DNA of 64,000 nt from Nocardiopsis coralli (lineage in GTDB: Bacteria > Actinomycetota > Actinomycetes > Streptosporangiales > Streptosporangiaceae): positions 57,370-121,369 of the forward strand of contig NZ_JADBGI010000018.1 of the NCBI RefSeq assembly GCF_014892575.1, written 5' to 3'. Below are positions 7,545 to 16,317 of this stretch, one piece after another. Position 1 is the first letter of the stretch. Every line of letters begins with the position of its first letter. A program made the position numbers and the translations under genes. Under the pieces are notes generated by a model, which saw only the letters and a list, made by a program, of their open reading frames with translations, ran no database searches and was not told the origin of the DNA.

Positions 7545-9416
7545 TCAGACGATGCCCACGACCTCGCTGCTCCCCGGCCGGGTGAGCACGACCGCCCCCG
7601 GAACCCCGTGCAGGGACACCCACTCCTCGTCCCGGTCGTCCGGGGGCGGGCCGCCGGCCGCCGGTTCCAGGGCGACGTCGACGGTGGTGGCCTCGGCGTC
7701 GTCCGCCGGTTCCTCCCCCTCGGTCCAGGGGCGCACGGCGAGGGTGATGCTCTCGGCCGCGGAACCGTCGGTCCGGGGCGCGGCGGTGACCAGGGCGTCC
7801 TCGAGCGGGACGGGGCGGATGCGTTCCCGGCGTTCGCCGTCCCCGGCGGGGGTCTCCCCGGCCGAGGCGGTGCGCTCTCCCCCGTCGAGCCCGCGCCAGC
7901 CGTAGGTGCCGCTGTCGCCGTCGGCGTCCCAGGTCAGGTAGCCGTCGGAGGTGAAGAGCCAGTCCCCCTCGTGCCCGGTGGGTCCGCCGAACCCCGGCAG
8001 GTCGCGGGCCACGACCTCGCCGTTGCGTCCGAAGAGCACGTTCCCGGACTCCGTCCCGCCGTCGGACGCCCACGCGAACGCGAACAGGTGACCGTCGGCG
8101 GAGGTGTGGATCCAGACGTCGTCGCCGGGCGAGCTCATGTCCACGTCGGTGTGCCACAGCCAGGTCCCGGTGCTGGGCACCAGGCCGTGCAGGGTCCGGA
8201 CGGCCCCGCGTCCCCCGCGTTCGCCGGTCATGATGTCCATGTCGCACTCCAGGAGCACGATGACCTCGTGGCGGGTGACGTCCTGCCCCCGCCGGGCGCA
8301 ATCGCCCAGGGGTTCGTAGGTCCAGCGCTCGCGCCCGGTCTCGGGCACGTAGCCGGCCACGGAGGTGCGGCCGTCGCTGCGGCGCAGGGTCGTGAGCACG
8401 TCGCGGTGCAGGAGCGGGGTGAACTCGCCCTGGTGCTGGTAGTGCAAGGGCAGGGCCGAGCGCGGGCTCTGGTACTCGCCGGTCTCGTGCCCGGTGTCGG
8501 CCTCGAGCACGACGAGTCGCTGGGCGGGGTCGCCGTCGACGTCGCGCGCCGGGTAGGTGAGCATGACGCTGTTGCCCCCGGGTGAGGTCTGCATGTCGAC
8601 GGCGTGCTCCCCGGAACGGCGGTAGTGCCAGCGCTCCTCCCCGGTGCTCGTGTCCACGAGGGCGACACCCTCGGCCGACCGGACGAGGACCCCGGTGCGG
8701 GCCGGGGCGACCTCCAGGACGGGACCGCCGTCGGGTGTGGACCAGCGCCACCCGACGTCCTCGACGGTGGAGGGGAGTTCGGAACCCAGGTCGTGGTCGG
8801 CGCCGTCCGTGGAGGCCGTGGTCGCCTCGACCGGGAGCACGGTGGTCAGCGCGGCGGCCAGGGCGACGGCGGCGGCACCCGTGGCCAGTCCCGCGCCCGC
8901 ACCGACCGCCCGGGAACGCCGCGGGCCGCGGAGCGCGACCGGCGAGAGGGTGATCAGGCAGAGGGCGACCAGGACCCCGGTGGCGCCCAGTGCGAGGCCG
9001 TACGCGGAGAAGTCGAGGAAACGGGGCGCCCCGGGGCCGTCGGCGGGGCTGACCGGTGCCCACCAGAGCGCCGTGAGGACCACGGCGGAGACGGCGAAGG
9101 TGGTGGCGGCCAGTACCCGGCGCGGGCGTCCGGGGGTGAGGGCGCGGGAGAGGGAGAGCAGACGCCCTCGGGCGGAGCGGCGGGGCGCACGCGGGGCTTC
9201 ACCGCGGGCGGCGGCCGCGCGGAGGCGTTCCAGCTCGTGCAGGCGGACCAGGGGCAGGGCCAGGACGGTGAACAGGCCCCAGACCCAGACCAGGTGGACG
9301 GGCCACGGGACGGACCCGGTGGCCGCGTGCACGTGGACCGCGGCCCTGGCGAACGTCACCGCGCCGGGGAGGAGGAGTCCGGAGGCGAACCAGAAACGGA
9401 CCGGCGAAGGGGGCAC
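7545..9416 (-). CDS. Membrane-anchored PQQ-like beta-propeller protein
   Basis: 623 residues from GTG 9416. First about 270 residues hold several hydrophobic helices (FASGLLLPGAVTFARAA; HLVWVWGLFTVLALPLV; VLAATTFAVSAVVLTALWW; GLALGATGVLVALCLITLS; a final one near TGAAAVALAAALTTVLPV) interrupted by an Arg-rich cytoplasmic segment. The rest is an extracellular repeat domain with GEERWHYR, GRERWTYEP and TWLWHT motifs, the tryptophan-containing blades of PQQ/quinoprotein-like propellers. No enzymatic residues recognised; probably a structural or sensory surface domain. The longer frame (to 9755) runs over the neighbouring gene and is not used. The start is supported by a promoter that would make the mRNA leaderless (see 9417-9452). 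Confidence 0.7.
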   Translation of the reverse strand: MPPSPVRFWFASGLLLPGAVTFARAAVHVHAATGSVPWPVHLVWVWGLFTVLALPLVRLHELERLRAAAARGEAPRAPRRSARGRLLSLSRALTPGRPRRVLAATTFAVSAVVLTALWWAPVSPADGPGAPRFLDFSAYGLALGATGVLVALCLITLSPVALRGPRRSRAVGAGAGLATGAAAVALAAALTTVLPVEATTASTDGADHDLGSELPSTVEDVGWRWSTPDGGPVLEVAPARTGVLVRSAEGVALVDTSTGEERWHYRRSGEHAVDMQTSPGGNSVMLTYPARDVDGDPAQRLVVLEADTGHETGEYQSPRSALPLHYQHQGEFTPLLHRDVLTTLRRSDGRTSVAGYVPETGRERWTYEPLGDCARRGQDVTRHEVIVLLECDMDIMTGERGGRGAVRTLHGLVPSTGTWLWHTDVDMSSPGDDVWIHTSADGHLFAFAWASDGGTESGNVLFGRNGEVVARDLPGFGGPTGHEGDWLFTSDGYLTWDADGDSGTYGWRGLDGGERTASAGETPAGDGERRERIRPVPLEDALVTAAPRTDGSAAESITLAVRPWTEGEEPADDAEATTVDVALEPAAGGPPPDDRDEEWVSLHGVPGAVVLTRPGSSEVVGIV

Positions 9417-9452
9417 CCTCCGGAAGATAGGGACAAAGGGGCGCACGGTCAA
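9417..9452 (-). promoter_or_regulatory. Promoter giving a leaderless transcript
   Basis: On the minus strand TTGACC (9447-9452) and TATCTT (9424-9429) are separated by exactly 17 bp, a good sigma-70-type pair. The -10 box ends 7 nt before the GTG at 9416, so transcription would begin at or next to the start codon. Leaderless mRNAs are common in actinomycetes. Confidence 0.5.
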
Positions 9453-9606
9453 CGTCACCCGGCGTCCGCCCCGTGTTTCCCGCGTGGTGTTCCGGGGTGC
9501 GGACCTGCCCCGGCCCGCCCACCCTGCGGTGGGGCCGGTGGGTCCTGCGTGCTGCAGGGATCTAGGTTGTGGGTGAGAGCCGTAACCGACCGTGGAGGTG
9601 ACGCCG

Positions 9607-9963
9607 GTGAGCGTCGTCAAGTTCAACGTCCTGACCGTGCCCGAGGGTGCCGGGTCCACGCTGGAGGAGCGTTTCGCCAAGCGCGCGGGCGCGGTGGAGA
9701 CGCAGCCCGGCTTCGAGGAGTTCCAGCTCCTGCGCCCGGTCGAGGGCAACGACAAGTACCTGGTCTACACCCGGTGGCGGTCCGAGGAGGACTTCCAGAA
9801 CTGGATGAACAGCCAGGACTTCCAGCGGGGCCACCAGCAGAGCAGCAACGACCAGGGCGGCGGGGAGTCCCCGCACGGCGGTGGCGAGAAGCCCAGGCCC
9901 GCCGCGACCGGCAGTGAGCTGTGGGGCTACGAGGTGGTCCAGCGCGTGGAGGGCAAGGCCTGA
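9607..9963 (+). CDS. Antibiotic biosynthesis monooxygenase (ABM) / heme-oxygenase-like protein
   Basis: 118 residues from GTG 9607, with GGAGG 9 bases upstream; the in-frame GTG at 9592 lies before that site. Begins VVKFNVLTVPEGAGSTLEERFAKRAGAVETQPGFEEFQLLRP and continues KYLVYTRWRSEEDFQNWMNSQDF, the ferredoxin-like ABM fold shared by HmoA/IsdG-type heme-degrading enzymes and small cofactor-free monooxygenases. A glycine/serine-rich insert (about residues 85-105, QSSNDQGGGESPHGGG) interrupts the last strands, typical of actinobacterial HmoA-like proteins. Likely cytosolic; a role in heme iron release is possible but unproven. Followed by a strong terminator. Confidence 0.75.
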   Translation: MSVVKFNVLTVPEGAGSTLEERFAKRAGAVETQPGFEEFQLLRPVEGNDKYLVYTRWRSEEDFQNWMNSQDFQRGHQQSSNDQGGGESPHGGGEKPRPAATGSELWGYEVVQRVEGKA

Positions 9964-9972
9964 ACGCCCGAG

Positions 9973-9997
9973 CCCGGGGCGCCGGCGGCGCCCCGGG
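9973..9997 (+). terminator. Strong hairpin terminator
   Basis: Perfect 11-bp stem CCCGGGGCGCC / GGCGCCCCGGG with a GGC triloop, starting 10 bases after the ABM stop codon, followed 14 bases later by an A-rich tract (AAGAAAAAAGC) rather than T. Confidence 0.65.
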
Positions 9998-10190
9998 CCG
10001 CGCCGTCGCAAGAAAAAAGCGTTGTGCTCGCGTGTGCGCCCCTGTAGAACAAGACGCACACCGGGCCGCACGGGCCCGGCGAGCACGGAGAGGAGGCACG
10101 AGCGATGTTCCCCGTAGACCCAGCGCCCGTGACCTCCCGGGGGTACGGCTGACGGACCCCCGGGCCGGGTGCGCGCACAGAGAGTGCACC

Positions 10191-11150
10191 ATGACCGGCA
10201 TCGAGCATGACCCGACCATCCGTCCCCTGCACGGCACGCAGGAGCTGGAGCTGTTCAACCGGCTCCCCTTCGTGCTCAACCACGAGTTCGCCGTCGACCT
10301 CGACGAGGGGCGCCGCCGCACCGACTGGATGTGGGTGGCCCTGGACGGCGACCGGATCCTGGCCCGCCTGGCGTTCTGGCGCAGGCGCCGGGAGGACCCC
10401 ACCCCGTTCCTGTTGGACGTCCTGGACGTGGACGACACCGACGAGGACCTCGACCGTGTGGCCGTGCTGACCGACCTGCTGCGGGCCGCGGGCGCCGAGG
10501 TCCTGGGGCCCGACGGTTCCTGGCCCGAGTACCTGCGCTTCGTCGACGCCGGCTGGCGCGACCTTCCCGGAACGCGGCGCGCGGTCGACGAACGCATGGA
10601 GGCCGTCGCGCGGGTGGGCGGCGTCCCGTTCGTGGAGCGCCTGCGGTACCGGTGGCGCGCCGCGGACACACCCGTGCCCTCCGGCTCCGGACGCCTGCGG
10701 TTCCGGGGGATCCGCGACGAGGCGGAGATCCTGAGCCTGATGGCACGCGCCCTGGAAGGGACCCTCGACGGGCACGACCGCGCCGACCTGGCTGGGGCTT
10801 CACCCGAGCAGGTGGCCCGCGCCAACTTCGACGAGGAGTTCGCGCGTTACGCCACGCCCCGTTCTTGGTGGCGGATCGCGACGCTGGACGGCGGCGAGCC
10901 CGTCGGGTTCGTGGTTCCGGGGCGCAACGCCAAGCACCCGATCATCGGCTACATCGCCGTGCTGCCGGAACACCGCGGCCACGGGTACATCGACGACCTG
11001 CTGGCCGAGGGCACGCGGGTGCTCGCGGAGGAGGGCGGCGAGACCTACGCGCACGCCGCCACGGACCTCGGCAACGTTCCGATGGCCCGCGCGTTCGACC
11101 GTGCGGGGTACACGACCGTCAGCGGCGTCGTCTCGATGGTGTGGCCCTGA
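10191..11150 (+). CDS. GNAT family N-acetyltransferase
   Basis: 319 residues from ATG 10191 (weak AGAGAG site); the frame extends upstream to 9921 without a convincing site. The C-terminal half contains acetyl-CoA-binding motif A: IIGYIAVLPEHRGHGYIDDLLAEGT (about residues 245-270), R/Q-x-x-G-x-G/A signature HRGHGY, then NVPMARAFDRAGY. The N-terminal half resembles a degenerate second GNAT domain, as seen in two-domain acetyltransferases. Acceptor substrate unknown. Stands alone between the ABM gene and the frameshifted methyltransferase. Confidence 0.8.
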   Translation: MTGIEHDPTIRPLHGTQELELFNRLPFVLNHEFAVDLDEGRRRTDWMWVALDGDRILARLAFWRRRREDPTPFLLDVLDVDDTDEDLDRVAVLTDLLRAAGAEVLGPDGSWPEYLRFVDAGWRDLPGTRRAVDERMEAVARVGGVPFVERLRYRWRAADTPVPSGSGRLRFRGIRDEAEILSLMARALEGTLDGHDRADLAGASPEQVARANFDEEFARYATPRSWWRIATLDGGEPVGFVVPGRNAKHPIIGYIAVLPEHRGHGYIDDLLAEGTRVLAEEGGETYAHAATDLGNVPMARAFDRAGYTTVSGVVSMVWP

Positions 11151-11171
11151 CCCGGTTCCCGGCCGTCCGGG

Positions 11172-11932
11172 TCACCGGGGTTTGCGGGCCTCGATGAGGA
11201 AGCGTGTGGTGGTGGCGGTGAAGGAGCCCTCGCGTTCGATGTGCTCGTGCATGTCGCGCAGGCGCTCGCGATGGGCGTCGACGGTGAAACCCGGCACCAT
11301 CCACACGACCTTGCGCAGGAAGTACACGACGGCACCGATGTCGTGGAAGGCCGTGTGCAGGCGTTCGGAGCGCAGGTCGACCACCTCGAGCCCGGCCGCC
11401 TCCGCGCCGGCCCGGGCGTGCTCGGGGTGACGGGCGTTGCGGGTCTCCTCGTCCTGCGGTCCGAGGAAGAACTCGACCACCTCGAAGACACTGGACGGCC
11501 CCACCTGCTGGGACACGTAGGTGCCTCCCGGTTGGAGGACCCGCGCGATCTCGTTCCACCACACGGTCACCGGGTGACGGCACACCACGAGGTCGAAGCT
11601 CGCGTCGGCGAAGGGCAGCGGCGGCCGGTCCTCGTCGGCCACCACGGTCACGCCCAGCGGTTCCAGGTTGCGGGCCGCCTCGGCGACGTTGGGCGGCCAG
11701 CCCTCGGTCGCGGTGGTCCGGGGCGCGCGGCGAGGGATGCTCGCGAGGACCTCGCCCCCACCGGTCTGGACGTCGAGCGCGGCGTCGCGTGTTCCATGTG
11801 TGCCGCCATGGTGCGCCGGTAACCCCAGGACGGCCGCTGTTCGACGGCACGTCCGTCCAGCCAGGAGAAGTCCCAGCCGTCGACGGGTGCGGCCTCCGCC
11901 TCGGCCACGAGGGTGTCGAAGTCTCTCGCCAT
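11172..11932 (-). pseudogene. SAM-dependent methyltransferase with frameshift
   Basis: The N-terminus MARDFDTLVAEAEAAPVDG...WSYRRTMAAHMEHA reads from ATG 11932 in one frame; the rest (LDVQTGGGEVL, then the acidic loop ADEDRPPLPFADASFDLV and VLQPGGTYVSQQVG) continues in another frame to the stop at 11172. The break is near 11782-11788, where one missing base would restore AT-A-ALDVQTGGGEV. Together the pieces make a normal class I Rossmann methyltransferase (glycine-rich TGGGEV is motif I). Either a recent pseudogene or a single-base sequence error; everything else in the gene is intact, so the lesion is young. Convergent with the GNAT gene (22-bp gap), divergent from asparaginase. Confidence 0.75.
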
Positions 11933-12045
11933 GCGTCCACGTTCGCCGCCCGGTCCCGGCGGCGCAAACGATTTCCGCAGCTTGACCCGGGCGGGCGGGG
12001 CACCGAGGATACGGGGGTTCCCGTACCGCCCCACCTGGAGGTCCC

Positions 12046-13047
12046 ATGCGCACCCTGACCCTGTTGAGCACCGGCGGCACGATCGCCACGACCGCGGGTG
12101 AGAAAGGGTTGTCGGTCGCGGTCGGGGCGGACGACCTCCTCGCCGCGGCGGAGCGCGTGTGGGGCTCGGGCGGCGTGCGCGTGCAGACCCGCGACGTGCA
12201 CCGCATGGTGAGCTTCGCCGAGAGCGTCGGCGACGTCCTGGCCCTGGCCCGGGCCGTGCGCGAGGCGGCGCGGGAGTCGGACGGGGTCGTGGTCACGCAC
12301 GGCACGGACACGATGGAGGAGGCCGCGTTCCTCGTCGCGCTCACCCACGACTCCCCCGTCCCCGTGGCCTTCACCGGGGCGCAGCGCCCCTTCGACGACC
12401 CCGCGCCGGACGGGCCCCGCAACCTCGCCGCCGCCCTGTGCTGGGTCGGTGATCCCCGTGCGGAGGGCACCGGGGTCGGCGTGGTCTTCGACGGGAACGT
12501 GGTGCCCGCGGTCGGCGTACGGAAGGTGCACACGCTGGGTCTGGACGCGTTCCGTGCCCCCGGCCGTGCGTCCGTGGCCTCCGTGGACGCCGACGGGGTG
12601 CGGGTGCACGCCACGGCCCCGAAGGTCCCCGTGCTGCTCGACCCGGACGTGGAGCCCCCGCGCGTGGACGTCGTCGCCCAGTACCTCGGCGCCGACGCGA
12701 CGGGTGTGCGCGCGTCGGTGGCGGCGGGCGCACGCGGGCTGGTCCTGTCCGGGTTCGGGGCGGGCAACACGACCCCCGACACCACCCGGGCGTGCGTGGA
12801 GCTCCTGGGTTCGGGTGTCCCGGTCGGTCTGGCCAGCCGGGTCGGCGCGGGCCCCGTCTCGGGCCTCTACGCGGACGGCGGCGCGGAACTCGTGCGCGCG
12901 GGCGCGGTGGTCATGGGCGACCTCTCCCCGTGGCAGTCGCGGTTGCTGCTGGCGGCCGCCCTCACGCACACCGATCCCCGCGGCGGGGTCGGCGAGCTCT
13001 GCCGGAGGTGGCTCGAGTCGGTGGGTGCGGTGGCCGGCCGGGACTGA
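12046..13047 (+). CDS. ansA: L-asparaginase
   Basis: 333 residues from ATG 12046 (GGAGG upstream). Both asparaginase signatures are intact: LLSTGGTIATT (nucleophile Thr12) and VVTHGTDTMEE (Thr87-Asp88 of the second active-site triad). No signal peptide, so the enzyme is cytosolic, hydrolysing L-asparagine to aspartate and ammonia. Length is typical of bacterial type I/II enzymes. Divergent from the methyltransferase gene and followed by a hairpin at 13067-13101, which argues for a single-gene transcript. Confidence 0.9.
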   Translation: MRTLTLLSTGGTIATTAGEKGLSVAVGADDLLAAAERVWGSGGVRVQTRDVHRMVSFAESVGDVLALARAVREAARESDGVVVTHGTDTMEEAAFLVALTHDSPVPVAFTGAQRPFDDPAPDGPRNLAAALCWVGDPRAEGTGVGVVFDGNVVPAVGVRKVHTLGLDAFRAPGRASVASVDADGVRVHATAPKVPVLLDPDVEPPRVDVVAQYLGADATGVRASVAAGARGLVLSGFGAGNTTPDTTRACVELLGSGVPVGLASRVGAGPVSGLYADGGAELVRAGAVVMGDLSPWQSRLLLAAALTHTDPRGGVGELCRRWLESVGAVAGRD

Positions 13048-13066
13048 CCCCTGCCGCCCGCGGCCA

Positions 13067-13101
13067 CCCCGGGTCCCGCCCGTCGACGGGTGGGACCGGG
13101 G
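13067..13101 (+). terminator. Terminator after asparaginase
   Basis: CCCCGG(G)TCCCGCCCGTC pairs with GACGGGTGGGACCGGGG, about 17 bp with one bulged G and one G-T wobble, essentially no loop beyond the central GTCGAC. It lies 20 bases after the asparaginase stop and is followed by CCGTTTCGG. Confidence 0.55.
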
Positions 13102-13182
13102 CCGTTTCGGTCCTTGAACGTCCGTGGAACCGGGGCCATGATGCACGCGACCACCGAGCGTCGACCGGAGTGGGTGGAGAGC

Positions 13183-14061
13183 ATGGCCAAGGAGATCCTG
13201 GTGGCGTACGGCGTGGACGTCGACGCCGTCGGCGGGTGGTTGGGTTCCTACGGGGGCGAGGACTCCCCCTGCGACATCTCCCGCGGGATGTTCGCCGGCG
13301 AGGTCGGCGTGCCCCGCATGCTGGAGCTGTTCCGGCGCACGGACATCACCGCGACCTGGTTCTGGCCGGGGCACTCCGTGGAGACCTTCCCCGACGGGTT
13401 CGAGGCCTGTTTCCGCGCGGGCCACGAGATCGGCGTGCACGGGTACAGCCACGAGAACCCGATCGCGATGAGCGCGCAGCAGGAGGCCGACGTGCTCGAC
13501 CACTGCATCGAGCTCATCGAGCAGCGCACCGGGCGGCAGCCGACCGGCTACGTGGCGCCGTGGTGGGAGTTCTCCGACGTCACGAACCAGCTGCTGGTCA
13601 CCCGCGGTTTCAAGTACGACCACTCGCTGATGCACCACGACTTCCAGTGCTACTTCGTGCGGGTCGGCGACCGGTGGACCAAGATCGACTACGACCGCCC
13701 GGCCGGCGACTGGATGCACCCCCTGGTGCGCGGCGAGGAGTCGGACCTGGTGGAGATCCCCGCCTCGTGGGAGGTCGACGACCTGCCCCCGATGATGTTC
13801 ATCAAGGCCAACCCCAACAGCCACGGGTACGTCAGCCCGCGCGACCTCGAGCGGCAGTGGCGGGACCAGTTCGACTGGGTGTACCGGGAGTACGACCACG
13901 CGGTGTTCCCGATGACGGTGCACCCGGACGTGTCGGGGCGGCCGCAGAACCTGCTCATGCACGAGCGGCTCATCGAGTACTTCAGCAGCCACCAGGGCGT
14001 GCGCTGGGTGACCTTCGACGAGATCGCGGACGACTTCCTGCGCCGCAACCCTCGCGACTGA
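13183..14061 (+). CDS. Polysaccharide deacetylase family protein, HpPgdA/imidase-like
   Basis: 292 residues from ATG 13183 (GGTGGAGAG upstream); frames starting at 13090 or 13138 add non-conserved sequence. NodB-type fold: [21 protein letters not shown], then [29 protein letters not shown] and [13 protein letters not shown]. Asp12/Asp14, His86 and His90 are the candidate metal triad, in the positions used by the Helicobacter HpPgdA subgroup. There is no signal peptide or membrane anchor, unlike true peptidoglycan deacetylases, so a cytosolic amidohydrolase or allantoinase/imidase-type reaction on a small molecule is more likely. Follows asparaginase after a terminator. Confidence 0.8.
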   Translation: MAKEILVAYGVDVDAVGGWLGSYGGEDSPCDISRGMFAGEVGVPRMLELFRRTDITATWFWPGHSVETFPDGFEACFRAGHEIGVHGYSHENPIAMSAQQEADVLDHCIELIEQRTGRQPTGYVAPWWEFSDVTNQLLVTRGFKYDHSLMHHDFQCYFVRVGDRWTKIDYDRPAGDWMHPLVRGEESDLVEIPASWEVDDLPPMMFIKANPNSHGYVSPRDLERQWRDQFDWVYREYDHAVFPMTVHPDVSGRPQNLLMHERLIEYFSSHQGVRWVTFDEIADDFLRRNPRD

Positions 14062-14097
14062 CCGGCGGCGGCCGGACCGGCCCGGCGCACCCCGCGG

Positions 14098-14856
14098 TCA
14101 GGAGGTGGCGACGAGCCGGTTGGCCTCGGCGACGGCGGCGCGCAGGTCGTCGGGGTTGCCGGTCGCACCCGCGATGATCAAGTCCATCTCCTCCAGGCCC
14201 GCCTTGGCCAGGAGGGTCTTGTCGTTGGTGACCCACTGCCCCCGTGCCGCGCAGACCCCGTGCGCGGCCTGCGCCGCGGCCTGGGCGAGCAGCCCGGTGC
14301 ACTGGGTGACCCGCCCGTACGGGGCGTGGTTGTGCTCGGCGTAGGAGAGGTTGGCGGCGGCGAAGCCCCTCCACACCCCCGGAGCGCGTTCGCGCAGTGC
14401 CTCCGGGAACTCGGGGCGCGGCAGGTCCCCGTGCAGCACCCGGCCCAGGGCCAGCTCGGCGAGCAGCAGGTAGGTGGGGATCCCGACGAGGTGGAACATG
14501 AGGGGTTCGACGCGGAACCGCCCCTGTTCTGCCTCGGCAATCTCGTGCTCGACGGTCCCGAGGTCGCGGTAGTGCACGTCGACCGGGCGCCCGTCCACAC
14601 GCAGCCAGGCGCCGCCGTTGAAGACCCCGCCCCACTCGCCGATGTCGGAGACCTTGCCGTCCCACCCCGCGTCGCGCAGGTCCTGGGGGTCGAACCCGTC
14701 GCGGTAGTACACGGCCAGGTCCCAGTCGCTGTCGGGACGGTGGGTCCCCTCGCCGCGGGAGCCGCCGAGGGTGACCGCCTCGACGCCGGGCAGGGCGTAC
14801 AGGCGGTCGGCCAGGTCGGTGAGGAACCGGGTGTCGTCGGTGTCGGAGCTGCTCAT
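14098..14856 (-). CDS. Nucleotidyltransferase-fold protein (aminoglycoside adenylyltransferase-like)
   Basis: 252 residues from ATG 14856. Contains the Pol-beta/MNT nucleotidyltransferase motif VTLGGSRGEGTHRPDSDWDLAVYY (about residues 26-50): GGSxxxG followed by the DSDxD metal-binding aspartates, plus a third acidic site VDVHYRD near 95. The helical C-terminal part resembles kanamycin-nucleotidyltransferase-like C-terminal domains. Likely transfers a nucleotide to an unknown hydroxyl acceptor; resistance function is possible but should not be assumed. Convergent with the deacetylase gene (36-bp gap). Confidence 0.75.
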   Translation of the reverse strand: MSSSDTDDTRFLTDLADRLYALPGVEAVTLGGSRGEGTHRPDSDWDLAVYYRDGFDPQDLRDAGWDGKVSDIGEWGGVFNGGAWLRVDGRPVDVHYRDLGTVEHEIAEAEQGRFRVEPLMFHLVGIPTYLLLAELALGRVLHGDLPRPEFPEALRERAPGVWRGFAAANLSYAEHNHAPYGRVTQCTGLLAQAAAQAAHGVCAARGQWVTNDKTLLAKAGLEEMDLIIAGATGNPDDLRAAVAEANRLVATS

Positions 14857-14950
14857 CGGTGCATCCTCGCAGAATCGGTACGGACAGGGCGACGCGTTTC
14901 CCGACGGCCCCGGGGTTCGCGTTCCGAGCCGGGCCTGCGCGCCGCGCGCC

Positions 14951-16126
14951 TCAGACGGGTTCGGTCCGCCGCACCCCGGCGTAGGTGCGGTTGCGCAGCA
15001 GGCTCTCCAACGGTCCCCGCATCCCGGCCCTGCGCATGAGGTCGGCGAGCACGACCGTGGCCAGCCACACGCCCGCGCCGGTCAGGACCGCGGCGGTGTC
15101 GCTCATCCGGGCCAGGTCGAGCGTGTACGGCATGAAGAGCACGAGCCAGGCGAGCGACTGCAGCACGTAACAGGTCATGGAACGCTGCCCGGTGGCCACC
15201 AGCGCGGTCACCACCGGCCCGCGCCGCTGACCGATCCGCAGCGCCACCAGGGCGATGAGCGCCGCGTACTCGAACCCGCCGAGGTAACCGGTGACCAGGT
15301 GCAACCAGGCGGCGCCCAGCACCACGGGCGCGGCGGGCTGCCAGAGCTCGGTGACGTAGAGCGCGTAGGGGATCCCGCCCAGCACGGCCGTGGGGATCCC
15401 GTACCCGGCGACCCGGGTGAGCAGGTACCGGTGGCGTCCGGGCTCCTCCAGCAGGCGCCGGCGTGCGGCCCAGATGCCGACGGTGAACGGCAGCACCGAC
15501 ACCGGGACCATGACGAGCATGATCGGCCAGCCGACCCCGCGCACGGCCATGTCGGTGAGCGGGTCCCCCGCGATCGGCATGGCTTCCTCGGTCTCGGCCG
15601 CCATCGCGCTCCCGGCCGTGAGCACCGTGTAGACCAGGCTGCCGACCGCCAACCACCCGAAGCCGTGGGCGAGCAGGCGCCGGTCGCCCACGTGCAGGAG
15701 CCCTGCCATCGCGACCGCGATGAGCCCGTAGACCGCGATGATGTCACCGGAGAACAACAGCAGCGTGTGCAGGAACCCGATGAGGATCATCCACCGCCCG
15801 CGGCGCCGCACCAGCGAGCGCACCCACGGCCAGGTGTGCCCCTCCTCGGTGCGGCGCAGGTGGATCCAGGCGAGGCCGTAACCGAACAGGAGCGCGAACA
15901 TGGGGTACCCGCGCGACTCGGCCAGAACGGTCACCACGAACACACTGACGCTGTCGGCGGTGCTCTGGAGTGTGTAGGGCAGCTGTTCGCCGGTGGCCAT
16001 CGTGCGGAACAGGACGGCGTGCACGACGGAGATGACGAGCAGCATGAACCCCCGCGCCAGGTCGGGCGCCAGGGAGCGCTCCGACAGGGCGAGGCCGCTG
16101 ACCCGCTGCGGCTCGGGACGTGACAT
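14951..16126 (-). CDS. DUF418 family membrane protein
   Basis: 391 residues from ATG 16126, preceded by an excellent CAGGAGGAG. Starts SERSLAPDLARGFMLLVISVVHAVLF (the R-x-x-x-x-D-x-x-R-G entry of the acyltransferase-3/DUF418 group), followed by about eight to ten hydrophobic helices and the C-terminal DUF418 signature GQRSMTCYVLQSLAWLVLF and GPLESLLRNRTY. DUF418 proteins such as YeiB have no settled function; related membrane acyltransferases decorate envelope polymers. Monocistronic. Confidence 0.82.
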   Translation of the reverse strand: MSRPEPQRVSGLALSERSLAPDLARGFMLLVISVVHAVLFRTMATGEQLPYTLQSTADSVSVFVVTVLAESRGYPMFALLFGYGLAWIHLRRTEEGHTWPWVRSLVRRRGRWMILIGFLHTLLLFSGDIIAVYGLIAVAMAGLLHVGDRRLLAHGFGWLAVGSLVYTVLTAGSAMAAETEEAMPIAGDPLTDMAVRGVGWPIMLVMVPVSVLPFTVGIWAARRRLLEEPGRHRYLLTRVAGYGIPTAVLGGIPYALYVTELWQPAAPVVLGAAWLHLVTGYLGGFEYAALIALVALRIGQRRGPVVTALVATGQRSMTCYVLQSLAWLVLFMPYTLDLARMSDTAAVLTGAGVWLATVVLADLMRRAGMRGPLESLLRNRTYAGVRRTEPV

Positions 16127-16317
16127 GCGTGCTCCTCCTGTGGGGGTCGCCGGGGAGCCGGTGCGGCGGGGTGGCCGCGTCGGCCGGGTGCGGTCCCACG
16201 GTAGGAGCCAGGCGGAGGTGGACGCGTCCCCCGATCGGCCGGAACGGGCTCGTCCTTCCGGCCGGATCGCGGCGCCGGTTGGCGGGCCGGCGCCGCCCAC
16301 CTGCACCGGTGCGACCG

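Noticed and set aside
12046..13047. Two asparaginases in opposite frames
   Set aside because: Only the plus-strand frame has TGGTIA and HGTDT motifs; the others are shadows.
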